Part shown: positions 43,401-55,344 of the stretch, piece after piece
How the letters are laid out: every line of letters starts with the position of its first letter
How positions within the stretch are numbered: position 1 is the stretch's first letter
Source: Macrocystis pyrifera
Taxonomy: Eukaryota > Sar > Phaeophyceae > Laminariales > Laminariaceae
Direction of reading: 5' to 3'
DNA length: 64,000 nucleotides
Assembly (NCBI GenBank): GCA_031763025.1
Contig: JASSKH010000030.1
Coordinates: 434,001-498,000, forward strand
Program-made: the position numbers and the translations under genes
The notes under the pieces: model-generated
What the model was told of the DNA's origin: nothing
Database searches by the model: none
The model's input: the letters and a program-made list of their open reading frames with translations, nothing else

Positions 43401-45325
43401 AGATTCGGGCACATAACTTGATCTATGGGTGTAGTATACACTGGCACAAGATATTTCTTCGGCGTGTGGCTCCACATATATATACGTAAAGTAGTATTGG
43501 ACATCGTATCAGAAGTTCCGATAAATCGAAAATTGCATCGGTTATCAACTCGGAACATACAACAAATGTCCCAACATCTGATCAAAACGCACTTCTCGTG
43601 GGGAGGGGACATTGCTCTACTGCCCCTACTGCTCTAGTGTACAAGGGTGAATTTGATGTGCTGCCAGAAGAAAATACTCCTCGCCAATAGCACGATGACC
43701 TGAAATTCATGTTTTCCAATATTAATAGTAGTGGTCACATGTTGATAGTGAATCTTCCCATGATACGGTAGCTATTGGTGAACTCGTGGCTGTCTAAGGG
43801 GCACCATGTATGATGTAATCGACTCAATCAGTCGAGAGTCTTTCCAACCCACAAGAACCCGACCGCCGAATCAACCTATGAATAGACTATTTCCAAGCAC
43901 GGCATCCAAGCAGGCCGAATCAATCTGTAGAGTAATACCAAGCACAGCATCCTAACACTGATTGCTGGGATAGGGTTCTGGTCAGGTTCAGGCTCAGGGT
44001 TCGGGTTGGAGGGTCGGCTTCAGGAGTCAAGAACAAAACCTCCGCAAATGTTTGCTATTAATATCAAGGCGCGACCCCTCCTGTAATCCGTCTGGCATGC
44101 ATTTATCGTATCGGTATCGGAGTTCTCGGCGACCCGGTCCGATCCGATATCGGATTGCTTATCGTATATCGGATTTTCACGCTAGTACAGGTATCGGATC
44201 GGAATCGATTGTCGTTCCGATATTCAAACCAATCGATACAACGAGCACTATCATCTCGACCCTGCAATTCCCATTCGCCACGTATTGTAGATGTTCCTGC
44301 CGGCTGCTGTTTGGTATTGTAGTGTGAACGCCCGTGCTTGCGTAGACAGGAGATGGGCCCCGTCGGCACTCATCAACACAATAAATAACAAGAACTACGT
44401 GTTTTCAGCTGCTGTTCTTGCGTCGCCACCGAACAACGATGTGGTACGTAGACAACGGATTTTATTGCGGATCGGGTGCGTTTGGTCCAGTTTTTTTGTG
44501 TTTTTGTCTGATATCGCGTTGCCAACGATCATTCAATGTACGTATTGGATTGAATGAGGCATCTTGTCCCGGTTCCACGTATTCCTTTGTTTGTCATTAG
44601 CCACCTACCGAGCGCAGTGTTGTCTCACCCTAGTATGTTTCGCACTATGTATCTGGTATACGTTAGGTTTGCGTCGGCGCGCACGCGGAGAAAACTGACT
44701 CAATGTCTCGCGACAGTGACGACTCGCTCGTGGTCGCGTAGTAGTGGTCCCGTTCCTATTTGACGGTTGGACCCGTGTACAAGTGATCGGTCCGATGCAA
44801 AACGTTCGATGCTGCTGTAAGTTCTCCGTCTTCCACCTCCCGATCTTTGTGATCTCGTCGCACTGCAGTACCCGCCATCGACTTACTCACAAGCCCGCCT
44901 AGCGGCTCGCGCCAGTCCTGTGGACCAGCACGTCCACCACGTTGTAACACCAACATATCGCAGGTGGGAACACGCCGTCAGTGACTTCCAGTGTTCTTTG
45001 TTTTGTGTACTGGGTGCGATTCCACCGGTTTCATCTAGTATTTTCCCTTGTTGATTTGTGTGTTCCACTCCAGAGCTGCAGTTGCGGGGCCTTGTCTTGT
45101 GCCCATGGAAGCCTGTCGTGTGACCGTGAGAGTCTATTCTTGTGACCACGGACTAGTTATTGGAGACGATTTAGTGTGCCAACAACAGCAACAACCACAA
45201 GGACGCTTTTAAATCAGGTATCCCACAGTAACCACATTGCGCTCTACTGTGACTGCGGACAACTTTTTTTTGTGCGTTCCATGACTTTGCTGCACGATCG
45301 TCGCACGCAACGCATATTGTGGCAG
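43401..45325. other. Unassigned stretch with TATCGGA cluster
   Basis: At 44105-44225 several direct and inverted 'tatcgga' and 'ccgatat' phrases cluster. No exons corresponding to exons 2 or 3 of the 7TM-like gene were found here, although they would be expected upstream of 45326 if the whole gene had been copied. Confidence 0.4.
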
Positions 45326-45499
45326 ATGGTGCGCCTGGGTAGCACTATGATGGCCAAGATAAAACGTGGAGAGGAGGAGAAACACCTTTTCGTGTGGATA
45401 AGGGTGTCCTACATGGTGCCTTTTTCGCTGCTTGGATCCTTGCGGGTGGTCTTCAGAGAGAGGCGTCTCATCAACGTGTCACGTATGACAAGGGGATAA
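45326..45499 (+). pseudogene. Paralogue of 7TM exon 4
   Basis: CAG at 45323-45325 precedes a frame homologous to exon 4 (19631): 'AKIKRGEEEKHLFVWIRVSY' against 'AKLKRDGEEKHLFVRVGVSN', then 'ERRLINVS' against 'QRRLISVV'. After that it diverges and meets TAA at 45497-45499, so about 13 residues of the helix are lost and no donor is found. It stands in the same order relative to the next two exon copies as in the 7TM-like gene. Confidence 0.7.
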
Positions 45500-46242
45500 A
45501 AACCGCCGACACTCAGCTGTCGTCGCTCGAGCTCAAGCAAGCTGTGTTGTGCGCCCTACGCGGAACTGCATGTAGGGAGAGAAAGGCGGCTGTGAATTGT
45601 GCCATACAATACACCCGACATATTGCATTAAAAAAAAAGTGTAGTATGAAAATAAGGACGATTTCTCCCCTGCATCGGCACACTGTACGGTATTCCAAAC
45701 ATGTTCTTACAGCATGTCGTGACACGTCGGAGACATTGTTGGTGGATACCCGCTGCTTCCACCGCGTGTGCCATTAATTTTTACTGCTGAAAATATGTTT
45801 CCACCCTACTTCCAGACAATTTGTCTCCGAGCATTGACTACAGTTCAACAGGGGCAACTTGAAATACATCGATACCTGTGGAAGGGAGTGCACAAGTCTT
45901 GGCGACGAAACGAGGACACGTTTCTGCGTTCCAGCGTATAGGCGCTGGGCTTTGATGAAACTAAAAACGTGTTTATATGTGCCGTGCTTATGCCCGTACA
46001 GTATTGGGTCCCAGCTCCTACTTAGACATGCACGGTGCAACCACCATCACAGTGAGCAGTAGGCTACAGTACCTGGTATATACCAAGGATCATTTCACAT
46101 GCCCGTTCTAAGCGCGATGCCTCTGTATCCACTTCGATAGCATTCACCCGGTACCAGGGTATGTTAACATCGTCCTATCCCACGTAAATGAGACGTAAAA
46201 TTTCGTGCATATGTTTCCATTTCTATTTCTGGTTTCCCTTGT

Positions 46243-46330
46243 AACCCTTCTGGGACGGCAGTCCCGATTATTGGGCACAAACCACTCAAAATCCAAGTAG
46301 TTTGTCCCCAAGGCGGGACTGCGGACCTAA
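46243..46330. mobile_element. Hairpin E, copy 2
   Basis: 'gtaacccttctgggacggca', 'gtcccgattattgggcacaa' and the mirrored 'gtagtttgtcccc', 'gggactgcggacct'. Confidence 0.75.
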
Positions 46331-46476
46331 TATTTTTTTAATATTTCGGGAAAGGTTTCTAAGTGATCAACGTTGAAGCTTACGCTGTTAACTATTCAGG
46401 ATGGCAAGCATAATAGCAATAAATGAGCCCCCTCTGACCCCTCCCACCCGTCCGTGCGGTTTGCTGAACCAAACAG

Positions 46477-46539
46477 ATCGGCATAATTGTGATGGCGGCC
46501 GTACGTCTCACCAGCGCTATCAATGAAGCTAGCGCTAAA
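46477..46539 (+). pseudogene. Paralogue of 7TM 63-bp exon 5
   Basis: Same length and phase as 21104-21166, CAG acceptor and AAA/GTGAGC donor retained, peptide 'IGIIVMAAVRLTSAI'. By itself it looks intact, but the neighbouring exons of this locus are broken. Confidence 0.65.
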
Positions 46540-46824
46540 GTGAGCAGACGGATATGTTGCATATCAGTACTTCGTACTTTATTGGCTTCTTGCGATTTGC
46601 GATGGCACCACAGGCAGATAGACAGCGCCGTCGTGTGGTCTTCTTTCGTCCATCCATGGAGCTTGAGGCCTACCATTCCGTCCTGAAATAAATGTGAATA
46701 TCACTTGGAGATTAATATTAACGTGACAGCCGAACGGTCCTCGCACTTCGGGACAGAATGGTGTGTTTCGTGACCGCGGGCTTGATTTTAAGGAAATGAG
46801 CTAAATTATATGAGATCATCATTA

Positions 46825-46878
46825 TCGTCGTCATCGACGTCACCATCATCATCATTCTTATCATTGTCATCATCATCG

Positions 46879-46909
<31 letters not shown>

Positions 46910-46998
46910 TATCATCACCATCATCATCATCATCATCATCATCATTCCCATCATCATCATCACCATCATCATCATCACCATAATCATCAACGTCATCA
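46825..46998. repeat. Imperfect (ATC)n microsatellite
   Basis: Mostly TCA/ATC triplets with C and G interruptions. It gives poly-Met or poly-Asp frames on the minus strand, which are not genes. Confidence 0.95.
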
Positions 46999-47204
46999 TC
47001 ACACCTGTTGCGCTGTGTGATATCCGCTCGCGAATAGCCACCTGTGGTCCGGAATGGCACATCGACCTTCAGCCTCCCCTCCTCCCCCCCCCCTGAGTGC
47101 GCCCTGCATGCGCACTGCGCTCGGAGGAGAAGTATTCACACAATAGAAAAAAAATCCGATACCCACTTTGTGATCTAGTTCGTTGGGGACAGATGCATTC
47201 TTGA

Positions 47205-47750
47205 ACTGTTATGATACTGCCTTGAATGACGCTGAAAGCCCGGTAATTACCTGGGTTCAGGTACTAGGATCAGAACCACAACAGTAGGCCTAGCCTCTAG
47301 GTCTATCAATCGGCAGCGAGCAGTGCCGTGCTACACTCGTGCACCTATCACGAGAAGCTAGGAGGGGGCACGGGGCGAGTATGGTTGTTCTTCTCTTCTC
47401 TCTGCCTCTGAACAAATTAAGCCATTTAGTTTCCGTCGGTAGAGCCCATGACTATAAATAATGAATTCCGTCGGTTGTGAACAAAACATGCATCTCACGT
47501 GAACTTAGAGATACTACGCATTTGTGGTACTTGAGAGGTGTATCGTAGATGAAAAAACCAGGGGTTTTCCAGCGAGGCACGAGCTCGGCTCTTAGTCTCC
47601 GCGTGCACACGAAAGGAATAACGCTGCTCTTCTTCTATCTCTAAGCAAACAACACACGTGAGTACCAACGAGTACCGACTTAGTAGGCAGACCTGACGAG
47701 GGATACAAAGTGTCCCGACCTTGATCTTAACATCTGTACGATGCAACTCA
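47205..47750 (-). repeat. Repeat I, minus-oriented copy with insertion
   Basis: The reverse complement of 6555-6860 in two blocks (47490-47750 and 47205-47275), split by about 215 bases. Confidence 0.72.
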
Positions 47751-48150
47751 TGTCGCCCGGTTGGAGCAGTAGAATCTGCATGATCTACTGTAGCGCATGC
47801 TGGGTCGGATCTGTCCTATAAGGCAGATCATTGGATCCGCAATGTAGTGTACAGATCTAGCGAATCAACTCATAACGACGGGTTAGGATCTAGATTATCT
47901 ATCTGTAGATGATCTATCTGTCAGATGTGTGGAAGTGTATATGTCAACGGCATGTCGCCCGGTTGGAGCAGTAGAATCTGCATGATCTACTGTAGTGCAT
48001 GCTGGGTCAGATCCGCCCTATAAGGCAGATCAATGGATCTGATATAGTGCACAGATCCAGCAAAACAACTCATAGCGACAGGTTAGGATCTAGATAATCT
48101 ATATATAGATGATCTATCTGTCAGATGTGTGGAAGTGTATATGTCAATGG
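47749..48150. repeat. Twofold tandem repeat, 202-bp and ~200-bp units
   Basis: 'catgtcgcccggttggagc' starts units at 47749 and 47951, and both end with 'gtggaagtgtatatgtcaa'. The units are rich in 'agatc' palindromic phrases ('gatctactgta', 'gtagatgatctatctgt'). Divergence is roughly 10% by eye. Confidence 0.9.
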
Positions 48151-48345
48151 CACAAAGTTCGAGGATAAAAGAACGCACTCTCCGACATATGCCCCTTCAC
48201 AGCATGTATACAGTGTGCGCGATACCACTTGACAAACTCTTGTTTTGGGCCAAGCTCTACTTCTTTTTCTGATATGAGGCACGGTGTGTCCAACACTAAG
48301 GTCCGTACAAAACAAATTTTCTTTCGTTTTGCGCAAAAATACGAA

Positions 48346-49465
48346 GCCTAAACTTGACCCCCTTGCTACTCCAAAAATTACCCTACACTAAACACAAACA
48401 GTTTGTCCCCGAAGCACATGGGTGCAGTTCTGAAGGGATTTCAAGTGTTGTCCCGTACAGTGTATGGAGGCGTTTTTTGTGGGCGCCGAAAAATATTCCT
48501 GTTCCTGCACACAACAGTGACTTCGGACGCTGTGGAGCCTGCGTCTTTCGATGCTCTTGTCGCGCGAGAATAACAGACCACCGTGGGCATGTGTCAGGTG
48601 CTACCGCCCTGTGGCGGCCCTCCACAAGTGCAAGCAGTGTAGCTCCTTTCTGACTCCAGGAAAGTGTGTGCTGGGTGGCAGCCACTGATGATGCCGAAGC
48701 GCTCGAGTATGGATGGTGTATTTGCGTCGAGTCAGCCATGTACGCTATAGCCACTGCGCTAGAGCAGTCAGCGCCAACTGCTAGTTTAAGGTGTATCCCC
48801 GACAAGCACTGCGGTATAAATAGGCTAGCTGCATCGACATCGTTATGCGCGCAAGATCGCGATGGATATGCCCAGAGAAGAACAGCACAACCGCCACTCT
48901 CGTATACATGCACTTGTTTTTCGAACGTTTCACAACCCCCAAAAAAGGGAAGAGAGGCTGTTGCAACGCAGATCGACACCGGTTGCGATTCAGGCAATCT
49001 TCTCCACTATATATACTCAAGTCTCGCGGCCAACAGAGTCAGTCCCTCAAACATGCAACTCACGGTATCGAGCACCGTTGATTATGATGATGTGTCCGAT
49101 AACCGCCACGTGTCCTGTGCCCGAAACCAGAGGAGCGTGGGCATTTTTGTTTCTTATTTAACAAAAATACGGGGGGGACTACTGTTTAAGAGCTACGTAT
49201 ATATCAGGCAACAGTATCGGTTAGAGAGATACACCGGTTTAAGATGGCTTCACCACGCCTCACACATTCCTCTCTTCACATGTCGCCCTCGTTCGTATGC
49301 GTCAGCCAAAAAACAGGTAGCACAAGGGAGAACGCGCGCCCCTCCATCTTTTTATTCCGGTCGACGCCTTCGATTGCCTCCGGGTATTGTTGAGCACCCC
49401 CCCCCCCCCCCCCCCCCGCCTCCCCCGAATCATCGCCGATTGGCATTTATTTTGCTTTTTGCCGG
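48346..49465. other. Intron-equivalent of the paralogous locus, unassigned
   Basis: Long frames occur on both strands (48666-49661 plus, 48383-48997 minus), but neither shows a motif. The plus frame runs through a C-run, an exon remnant and a MITE, so it is not a gene. A partial hairpin-E match ('cagtttgtccccgaagc') lies near 48400 and a 21-base C-run at 49397-49417. Confidence 0.45.
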
Positions 49466-49730
49466 GCACTCCAGGCCTGGCACGCCAAGGTCGAGAGAAC
49501 GATTCGGAGACAGGTCTGACGTCTTACTCGTAGTGACCAGGTGTTCACCGCTGCTATTACGGGGGAACATAGTAAATAGCACCTACGGTACACACAAAAA
49601 CCTATATATTTCGCGATTTTTACTAGCAATATTTGGTCCTATTTACTATGGTCCCCCGTAATAGTGGGGTCCTGAACTGTCGAAGATCGGCCGGTGCACC
49701 CCCGTGGCCCTATCATCATACGAGGGCGTA
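49466..49730 (+). pseudogene. Paralogue of 7TM exon 6, split by a MITE
   Basis: 49466-49556 matches the first part of exon 6 (28034): 'ggcctggcacgccaaggtcg', 'attcggagacag'. 49662-49730 matches the second part ('tgaactgtcgaagatcggcc' against 'ggagctgtcggagataggcc'). Between them sits MITE copy 5. The acceptor AG has become GG, one inserted A near 49519 shifts the frame (giving an immediate TGA), and the GTGAGA donor is eroded. The locus is therefore a pseudogene or a dead duplicate. Confidence 0.75.
49557..49661. mobile_element. MITE family M, copy 5 (inside exon paralogue)
   Basis: Complete 105-bp copy flanked by TA on both sides ('gctgcTA' and 'TAgtggg'). Comparison with exon 6 at 28034 gives the empty site and places the insertion in formerly coding sequence. 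Confidence 0.93.
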
Positions 49731-49734
49731 AAAG

Positions 49735-51104
49735 CAGACTACAAGAGCGAAAAAGCCAAATTTGTCGCCGGAAAAAAAAAACACGCCTCGAACAGTTGCC
49801 AAAAGCGTCCTGCCGACGACGCCACTGTTAAGTGTAAGGCAGTAGGGACCTAGGGACCGACTACTGCTAGAAGGTTATGCCTTGGGCTCTGCTCTGGTCG
49901 CTCACACCAGGTACTAGACGATGTTAGAAGTTGTAGGCTCTTATGTCAGTTGCTTCTTGCCTCGCCAGATGTCTTCCGAACGAAGGGGCGAGGCGTTCAT
50001 CAGAACCTCAGGCGATCATCAGAACGGCAGGCGATAACGCCTGCCAGGTATGATGAAGGGGCTCATGCTACAAAATCATAATGCCGCAGCAGGGGAAAGG
50101 GGGTACCATAACAATGTCTTTCATAATCATGGTGAATTGACCTACGTATGTGTATTAAAGTTGATCTGGTGTCGAAGGTGAAAAGATTATATACACGCGC
50201 TGGGTTGTGTTGGATTCGCTCTTACCAAGGTCTGACGTACCTGGCTTGCAACTGCCAGGGATCTGCTGGGGGTTGCGGTGGAAAATCGGGGATTTTGGGA
50301 TAAGCGTTCCACCGAATTCGGATTGAAACAAAATAATACCTGTTTGAAATGCTATCGAGGCTCTCCGGGCTCTCCCAACAACCAGTGCATTTATTTATTT
50401 CAACAATGACGTTCTTATTCCCATGCCGTGAGAACCGTTCGCTGTTTTTGCCCTCTTTTCTCTCTACTAACTTGTTGCAGCCTCGTAGATTGATTTTCCG
50501 TTAGAAACGCGCAGCCCGTACCTAGAAAATATCGGACCCTTTCGTAAAAACGCGCTGACTTGCGCTTTTCTTGGAGCACACATTCAAACTGCGCACCCGT
50601 TTTGTCCCGGAATGCAAGGAGATACTTGGATTGGATATTAATTTACAAACCATCCTTATATTTTCCACCACTTTGTCGCGAAATGTAAGAAACATTTTGA
50701 CCGAATAACTTATAAACCATCCTTAAAATTTTTCGGACAAAATTGGTGTCAATCATCACTACTACCAGGTATTGTTTTGTAGTTTTCCCCCCGACGATGT
50801 ATCGTACATGTTCCATTCCAGCTTGAATCCAACATCTATCGTTGCGACCGTGTGCTGTGCGACCCCTTGCATTGTAACTCGGACACAAGGTATTAAACTC
50901 CCCCAACCCTGCAGTGGTCGTTGCTGTATCGCTCGCCACTTCTTATCCTTAATTTTCTCCTCTAAAGTACCGGTAGGCTGTTGATAGCTCCGTTTTCGTC
51001 ACTTACCTTGTACAGCTTTGGGTACGCACAGAGGCGCGATCGTTCCTCGGCGTCCGTTTTCTCGACAATGGAGACGTCTCCATAAAGTTGAACAGCGTAT
51101 TTCT
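49735..51104. other. Unassigned stretch
   Basis: A weak duplication ('aaaccatcctta' at 50646 and 50711) and one TACCAGGTA (50763) are seen. No supported coding frame. Confidence 0.4.
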
Positions 51105-51128
51105 GGGGGGGGGGGGGGGGGGGGGGGG
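51105..51128. repeat. Poly-G run, 24 bases
   Basis: An uninterrupted G tract, closely followed by an A-run (51143-51153). Confidence 0.95.
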
Positions 51129-51351
51129 AACTCTCGCTTTCCAAAAAAAAAAAGCTGTTCTACATTGGCAAACACCTTCCCGTTGGTGGCGAAAGAAAAA
51201 CGAGAAGGCTGCGAAACGATCGCTACCCCTGCCTGTGCGAAAACCATAACGTCTACTTCCGGGTTGATATCGACCTAACTCCACCTGTTGTTGCGTTCTC
51301 CCCAGCCGTATCATGGTGCACACTCGCTTGTAGACTACCACTGTGGCCGGG

Positions 51352-51694
51352 AATATAAGCTCCGCTTATACTTTTACAATACTTAAAATTGGAGAATATA
51401 TTCCGGTTCAGAGTGGTGTACGAAGATACCCTCTGACCCGCGACCCCCAGACTCCATCCTTGTTGTAGTGTTTGCCCTATCTTTACTTTGTAATTCGAGA
51501 ACCGTCTTACCGATATGAATATAAGCTCCGCCTGTACTTTTACAATACTTAAAATTGGAGAATATATTCCGGTTCAGAGTGGTGTACATATATACCCTCT
51601 GATCCTCGACCCCTGAACCGCACCCAGACTCCATCCTTGTTGTAGTGCTTGCCCTATCTTTACTTTGTAATTCGAGAACCTTCTTACCGATATG
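51352..51694. repeat. Twofold tandem repeat, 164-179 bp
   Basis: 'aatataagctccgc', 'ggagaatatattccggttca', 'ctccatccttgttgtagtg' and 'cttaccgatatg' occur in both units (51352-51515 and 51516-51694). Unit 2 has about 15 extra bases before 'ccagactcc'. Confidence 0.9.
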
Positions 51695-52027
51695 ACATAA
51701 TCTTGAATGTTGACGACAGACTATGCAGGGAGATTTTTTCTGAGCACGAGTTTTTTTACGTTAAGAACCATGCCACGAGTAGGTGTGGCTCCTACATTTT
51801 TTTAGGTTCCTGACTACACTATAGTATAGGGGCTCTATACCCCACCTCGGAGAAAAAAATTGACGAAAAAAGCTAAAAGTGCAACCCGATTAAACTCTCA
51901 AAGCCTATCATAGGTACCTGGTATATATCACGAAACATATAGTAAAACACTACTGGTGTTACCACAACATCGGGTCAAGCAGCCCGACCAGTCCCAGTGC
52001 CATATTTTGGAAAAAAAAAATGCAATA

Positions 52028-52239
52028 CAGGGGATCATATAGAATAGGACCTACGGTACACTCAAAAACCTACATTTGTAGCTATTTTTGCTATTACGGG
52101 GGTCCATAGTTAACAGTACCTATGGTGCACATAAAAACCTATATATTTGCCTATTTTTACTAACAAAATTTGGTCCCGTTAACTATGGACCCCCGTAATA
52201 ACATTATTTGGTCCTATTTACTACGGTCTCCCGTATTAC
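52028..52239. mobile_element. MITE family M, copy 6, interrupted by copy 7
   Basis: The two halves of copy 6 (52028-52093 and 52199-52239) are separated by a complete copy 7 (52094-52198). Joining the halves at one TA restores the normal MITE centre as seen in copy 5 ('tttttactagcaat' type), so copy 7 went into a TA and duplicated it. The family has ~28-bp terminal inverted repeats (TTACGGGGG...), a total length of 103-110 bp and TA target duplications, as in Tc1/mariner-derived MITEs. No transposase for it was seen in the window. Confidence 0.93.
52094..52198. mobile_element. MITE family M, copy 7 (nested in copy 6)
   Basis: Full-length, with nearly perfect terminal repeats ('ttacgggggtccatagttaa' and its mirror) and TA at 52092-52093 and 52199-52200. 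Confidence 0.95.
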
Positions 52240-52278
52240 ATACTCCTACCGTAGGACGCGTCTTTTGGGAACAAACTA

Positions 52279-52381
52279 TTACGGGGTCCACAGTAAATAG
52301 GACCTACGGTACACACAAAAACCTATACATTTACAAATTTTACTAACAATTTTTGGTCCTATTTACTATGGTCCCCCGTAA
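52279..52381. mobile_element. MITE family M, copy 8
   Basis: 'ttacggggtccacagtaaat' to 'atttactatggtcccccgta'. Left TA present, right flank mutated (TG). Confidence 0.92.
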
Positions 52382-53242
52382 TGCTTAGAAGTTGACTAGC
52401 TCCCTTAACGGGTTGGGGAAAATAGAGCTGTCTCCTAGGCTGACGGACATCTTACATGTCACAGGTTTACATAATATTCGCTTTTACTTGCACACTCGCC
52501 CACTTGACGAGTGTTTTTCTACCCGCAACTCGCGACCGACTGACACATTTAGACAATCATTTTCGTTTTTTTTAACGCTTTCGTTCCTGAAAAACCCCCC
52601 TCGCAGCGCCCCGTCGGAACAGCGGGTCTGGTAACCACCGTGCGCTTCTCGAGACTGGCGACCGAGAGAGTTTCTTCCCCAGTAGCCACGGCTAAATTCA
52701 AGGTTTGGTTCGTCGCTTTTGTCGTCCCGCGTGTTTTCTGAATAAAAAAAAAAAAACGCCGCTGTCGCTCCGTGTGTTCTCGGGAACGGAGTAGTCGCCG
52801 TTGTTGCCCCCCCGTGTGCAGAACAAGCCTTCTTCCAGAAAGGGTGGCGACGATAACAAGCAGCGGGCTCCTGGTGGAAGTTGCAAAAAGGTAGTGCCGA
52901 TGACGACCACGGCCACGGCGACGACGACGACGACGACGGTGACGGCGGCGGCGGCGTTCGCCTACTGGTCGGCTTGATCAGAACGTATCGTGCGATGTAC
53001 AGCAGGGTATGTACACACTTCGTACACGGCGAGCAAGCGAGACACGTTCTACGATGGGGTATGCATGCCTTAATAGCACCTTTTTTTTTGCCTTGCAAGG
53101 CACATATTTCTGACTGATGGGTCTTCTCAACTGAGGAACCACTATACCTTACTATTTTTTTTTATATATGTATATATATTTGTTTTCGATACCTGATGTA
53201 TATAGACCTACAAAGCCCATGGGATCGCTCGTCGGGTTAATT

Positions 53243-53450
53243 AACCCTTTTAGGACTGTTAAGACCGCGGTCCCGTTTTGGGGACAAACTACTTAGAAGT
53301 AGAGTGCTTGGTCCCCAAAACGGAACTACAGTTCTAAAAGTGGTATTACGGGGGTCCATAGTTAACAGGACCAAATATTGTTAGTAAAAATACCTAAATA
53401 TATAGGTTTTTATCTATGCCATAGGTCCTGTTAACTATAGACCCCCGTAA
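53243..53450. mobile_element. Hairpin E (copy 3) next to MITE copy 9
   Basis: Hairpin E occupies 53243-53341 ('aacccttttaggactgttaa', 'cccgttttggggacaaacta', mirrored). MITE copy 9 follows at 53346-53450 with full inverted ends, only a few bases away. Confidence 0.9.
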
Positions 53451-53594
53451 TAGTAAGCGTACGATTTGTCTTAAAAGCCTGTTTTTTGGGTGAGATTTAT
53501 TCGCATAGAGCTCCTCATGTAAAAGGGGCCACGGGGTTGCACATCGAGCTACGCACTTAAAAAACGCATGCAGCTGGTCTTAAAAAAAGCCTGT

Positions 53595-53726
53595 GTTTTG
53601 GGGGGAAGATTTATTCGCATAGTTTGGGGGTGAGATTTATTCGCATAGTCTGGGGGTGAGATTTATTCGCATAGTTTGGGGGTGAGATTTATTTGCATAG
53701 TTTGGAGGTGAGATTTATTCGCATAG
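53595..53726. repeat. 26-bp minisatellite, 5 units
   Basis: The unit 'tttgggggtgagatttattc' plus 'gcatag' repeats five times with few changes. Single copies of the core also lie at 53490 and in the flanks. Confidence 0.92.
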
Positions 53727-54763
53727 AGCTTCTCGAGGGAGGATCCTCAGAAAATTGCAGGTGCGCCCCTCCCGTAGCATGCCTCATAGGGCAAAAGATA
53801 AGCTTTTTACAAAGAAAGATGGCTCCAGGTGTTATTAGGGCGCCGGGTGTTCGCATGCCGTACATACATACGATATGCAGTGCCTCTCCCCCTACCCCTC
53901 TATACCCCGTGAATTGGGGTGAGAGGCTCGTTTTTTTTTCACGAGCGATGCAGTAATCGCGCGTGGTCTTCCACTACAAACTGCTACTTTCTGCGATGTT
54001 CCCGCCTCGACCAATAGCTTATTCGGGTGTGGTGGGACGTCTATTCGCGGTGGATAGGATTCTCCTTCTTCGCGTCCAATCCGCGCCGAAGATCGCGGTC
54101 GAAGTCGCGACCAGGCGGTGATGGAACGCGATTTCGTGTGTGTGTGTATTTTTTGCGGTGGCGAACATGTGAGGCAACTTAAAGCTCGAACGAAAGCCTA
54201 GCTTTTCGTGCTTGCATCACTCATCTTGGTGGGCGTGTTTGAGCTCTCAGGGGAGATTGCCTCGCTTATGATACTAAACGCGTGGGAGATTTTATCTGGT
54301 ACCCGGCGCGGCCGTAAGCAGCGGCAGCTTAAACTCTACTGCCCATCGAATCCTCATTTTTTATATGCGGAAGATAGGCACGTAGCCCGCCGCTCCTCTA
54401 CAATCACACTCCCTTTAGTTTATATAGGGGGTACATATCATAGCAGGGGGGCAGCGGCAAGGGGGGGTCGGGGTACAGTTTTTTTTTGTCTCCGCTGCGT
54501 CTGGCGGGATCCGACATGATGCTCCGGAAACAACTTCTAGGGTCGTGTGCTAGTGAACTAGGAGCAGTACAGGTGTCGCGATGGACACGGTGAAGGGCGA
54601 TTCCAAGGGCCACCCCCAGATCAACCTTCAGCCCTGTTGCACCGATAGGCCCGATTCCTTTTTGTACCGGAGTAATTTTGACCCTATTTTGCCCTTGTTT
54701 CGGAGCCTTTGTAGGTTAAAAGCAGTATGATTATGTCAAAGTGGGCATTAAACACTACTGGTA

Positions 54764-54868
54764 TTACGGGGGTACATAGTTAACAGGACCTATGGTATAC
54801 ATAAAAACCTATATATTTACATATTTTTACCATCAAAATTTGGTCCTGTTAACTATGGACCCCCGTAA
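54764..54868. mobile_element. MITE family M, copy 10
   Basis: Full-length, TA-flanked, inside element P copy C. Confidence 0.93.
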
Positions 54869-55344
54869 TAGTTGGAAGCACAACTCCAAAAAAACGACGC
54901 AGAAAAAAGAAGGACAACATATTGGGGTTGGTGGTGTAGTTTATGCTGCCGCGTGAGAATACCGTGATGGTTGGCTGCGTGTTGCGATGCCCGGCTTGTC
55001 TGGTTATAGCCTGTCTTGGTCTGGTATATACATCACATTTCGTCGCCACAGTCTCCATAAGCCCGGAGTAGTGACTTTCTTTAAGGTTAAGGAAGGACAC
55101 GCGAGCCCACAGTGTTATTAGCGTCGACTGGGTTCGATTCCTGAACAACCGATTACTTGCCTCGACAAAGGAGAGGGTTCTACTTGCGCACGGCCGTAGT
55201 CTCGCTGTTGCTCGGTTTACTATCGATCGTGTTCAACAAAGCCGGAGGCTGTCAAAGCAAGCCCGCGGCTACCGTATGCCGATTTTATCCATACAGTCTG
55301 CAGTGGTTCCACGGATGCGGACTCATTGGGGGTGGCGGTTACTA

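Noticed and set aside
46718..47062. Poly-Met/poly-Asp ORFs on the minus strand
   Set aside because: Artefacts of the ATC triplet tract.
48666..49661. The 331-codon plus-strand ORF as a gene
   Set aside because: It runs through a C-run, a frame-shifted exon remnant and a MITE, without any domain; the openness is accidental.
55119..55145. tRNA at 'gggttcgattcct' in element P copy C
   Set aside because: B-box-like only; no acceptor stem or A-box at the right distance, and the equivalent site in copy A is not tRNA-like.
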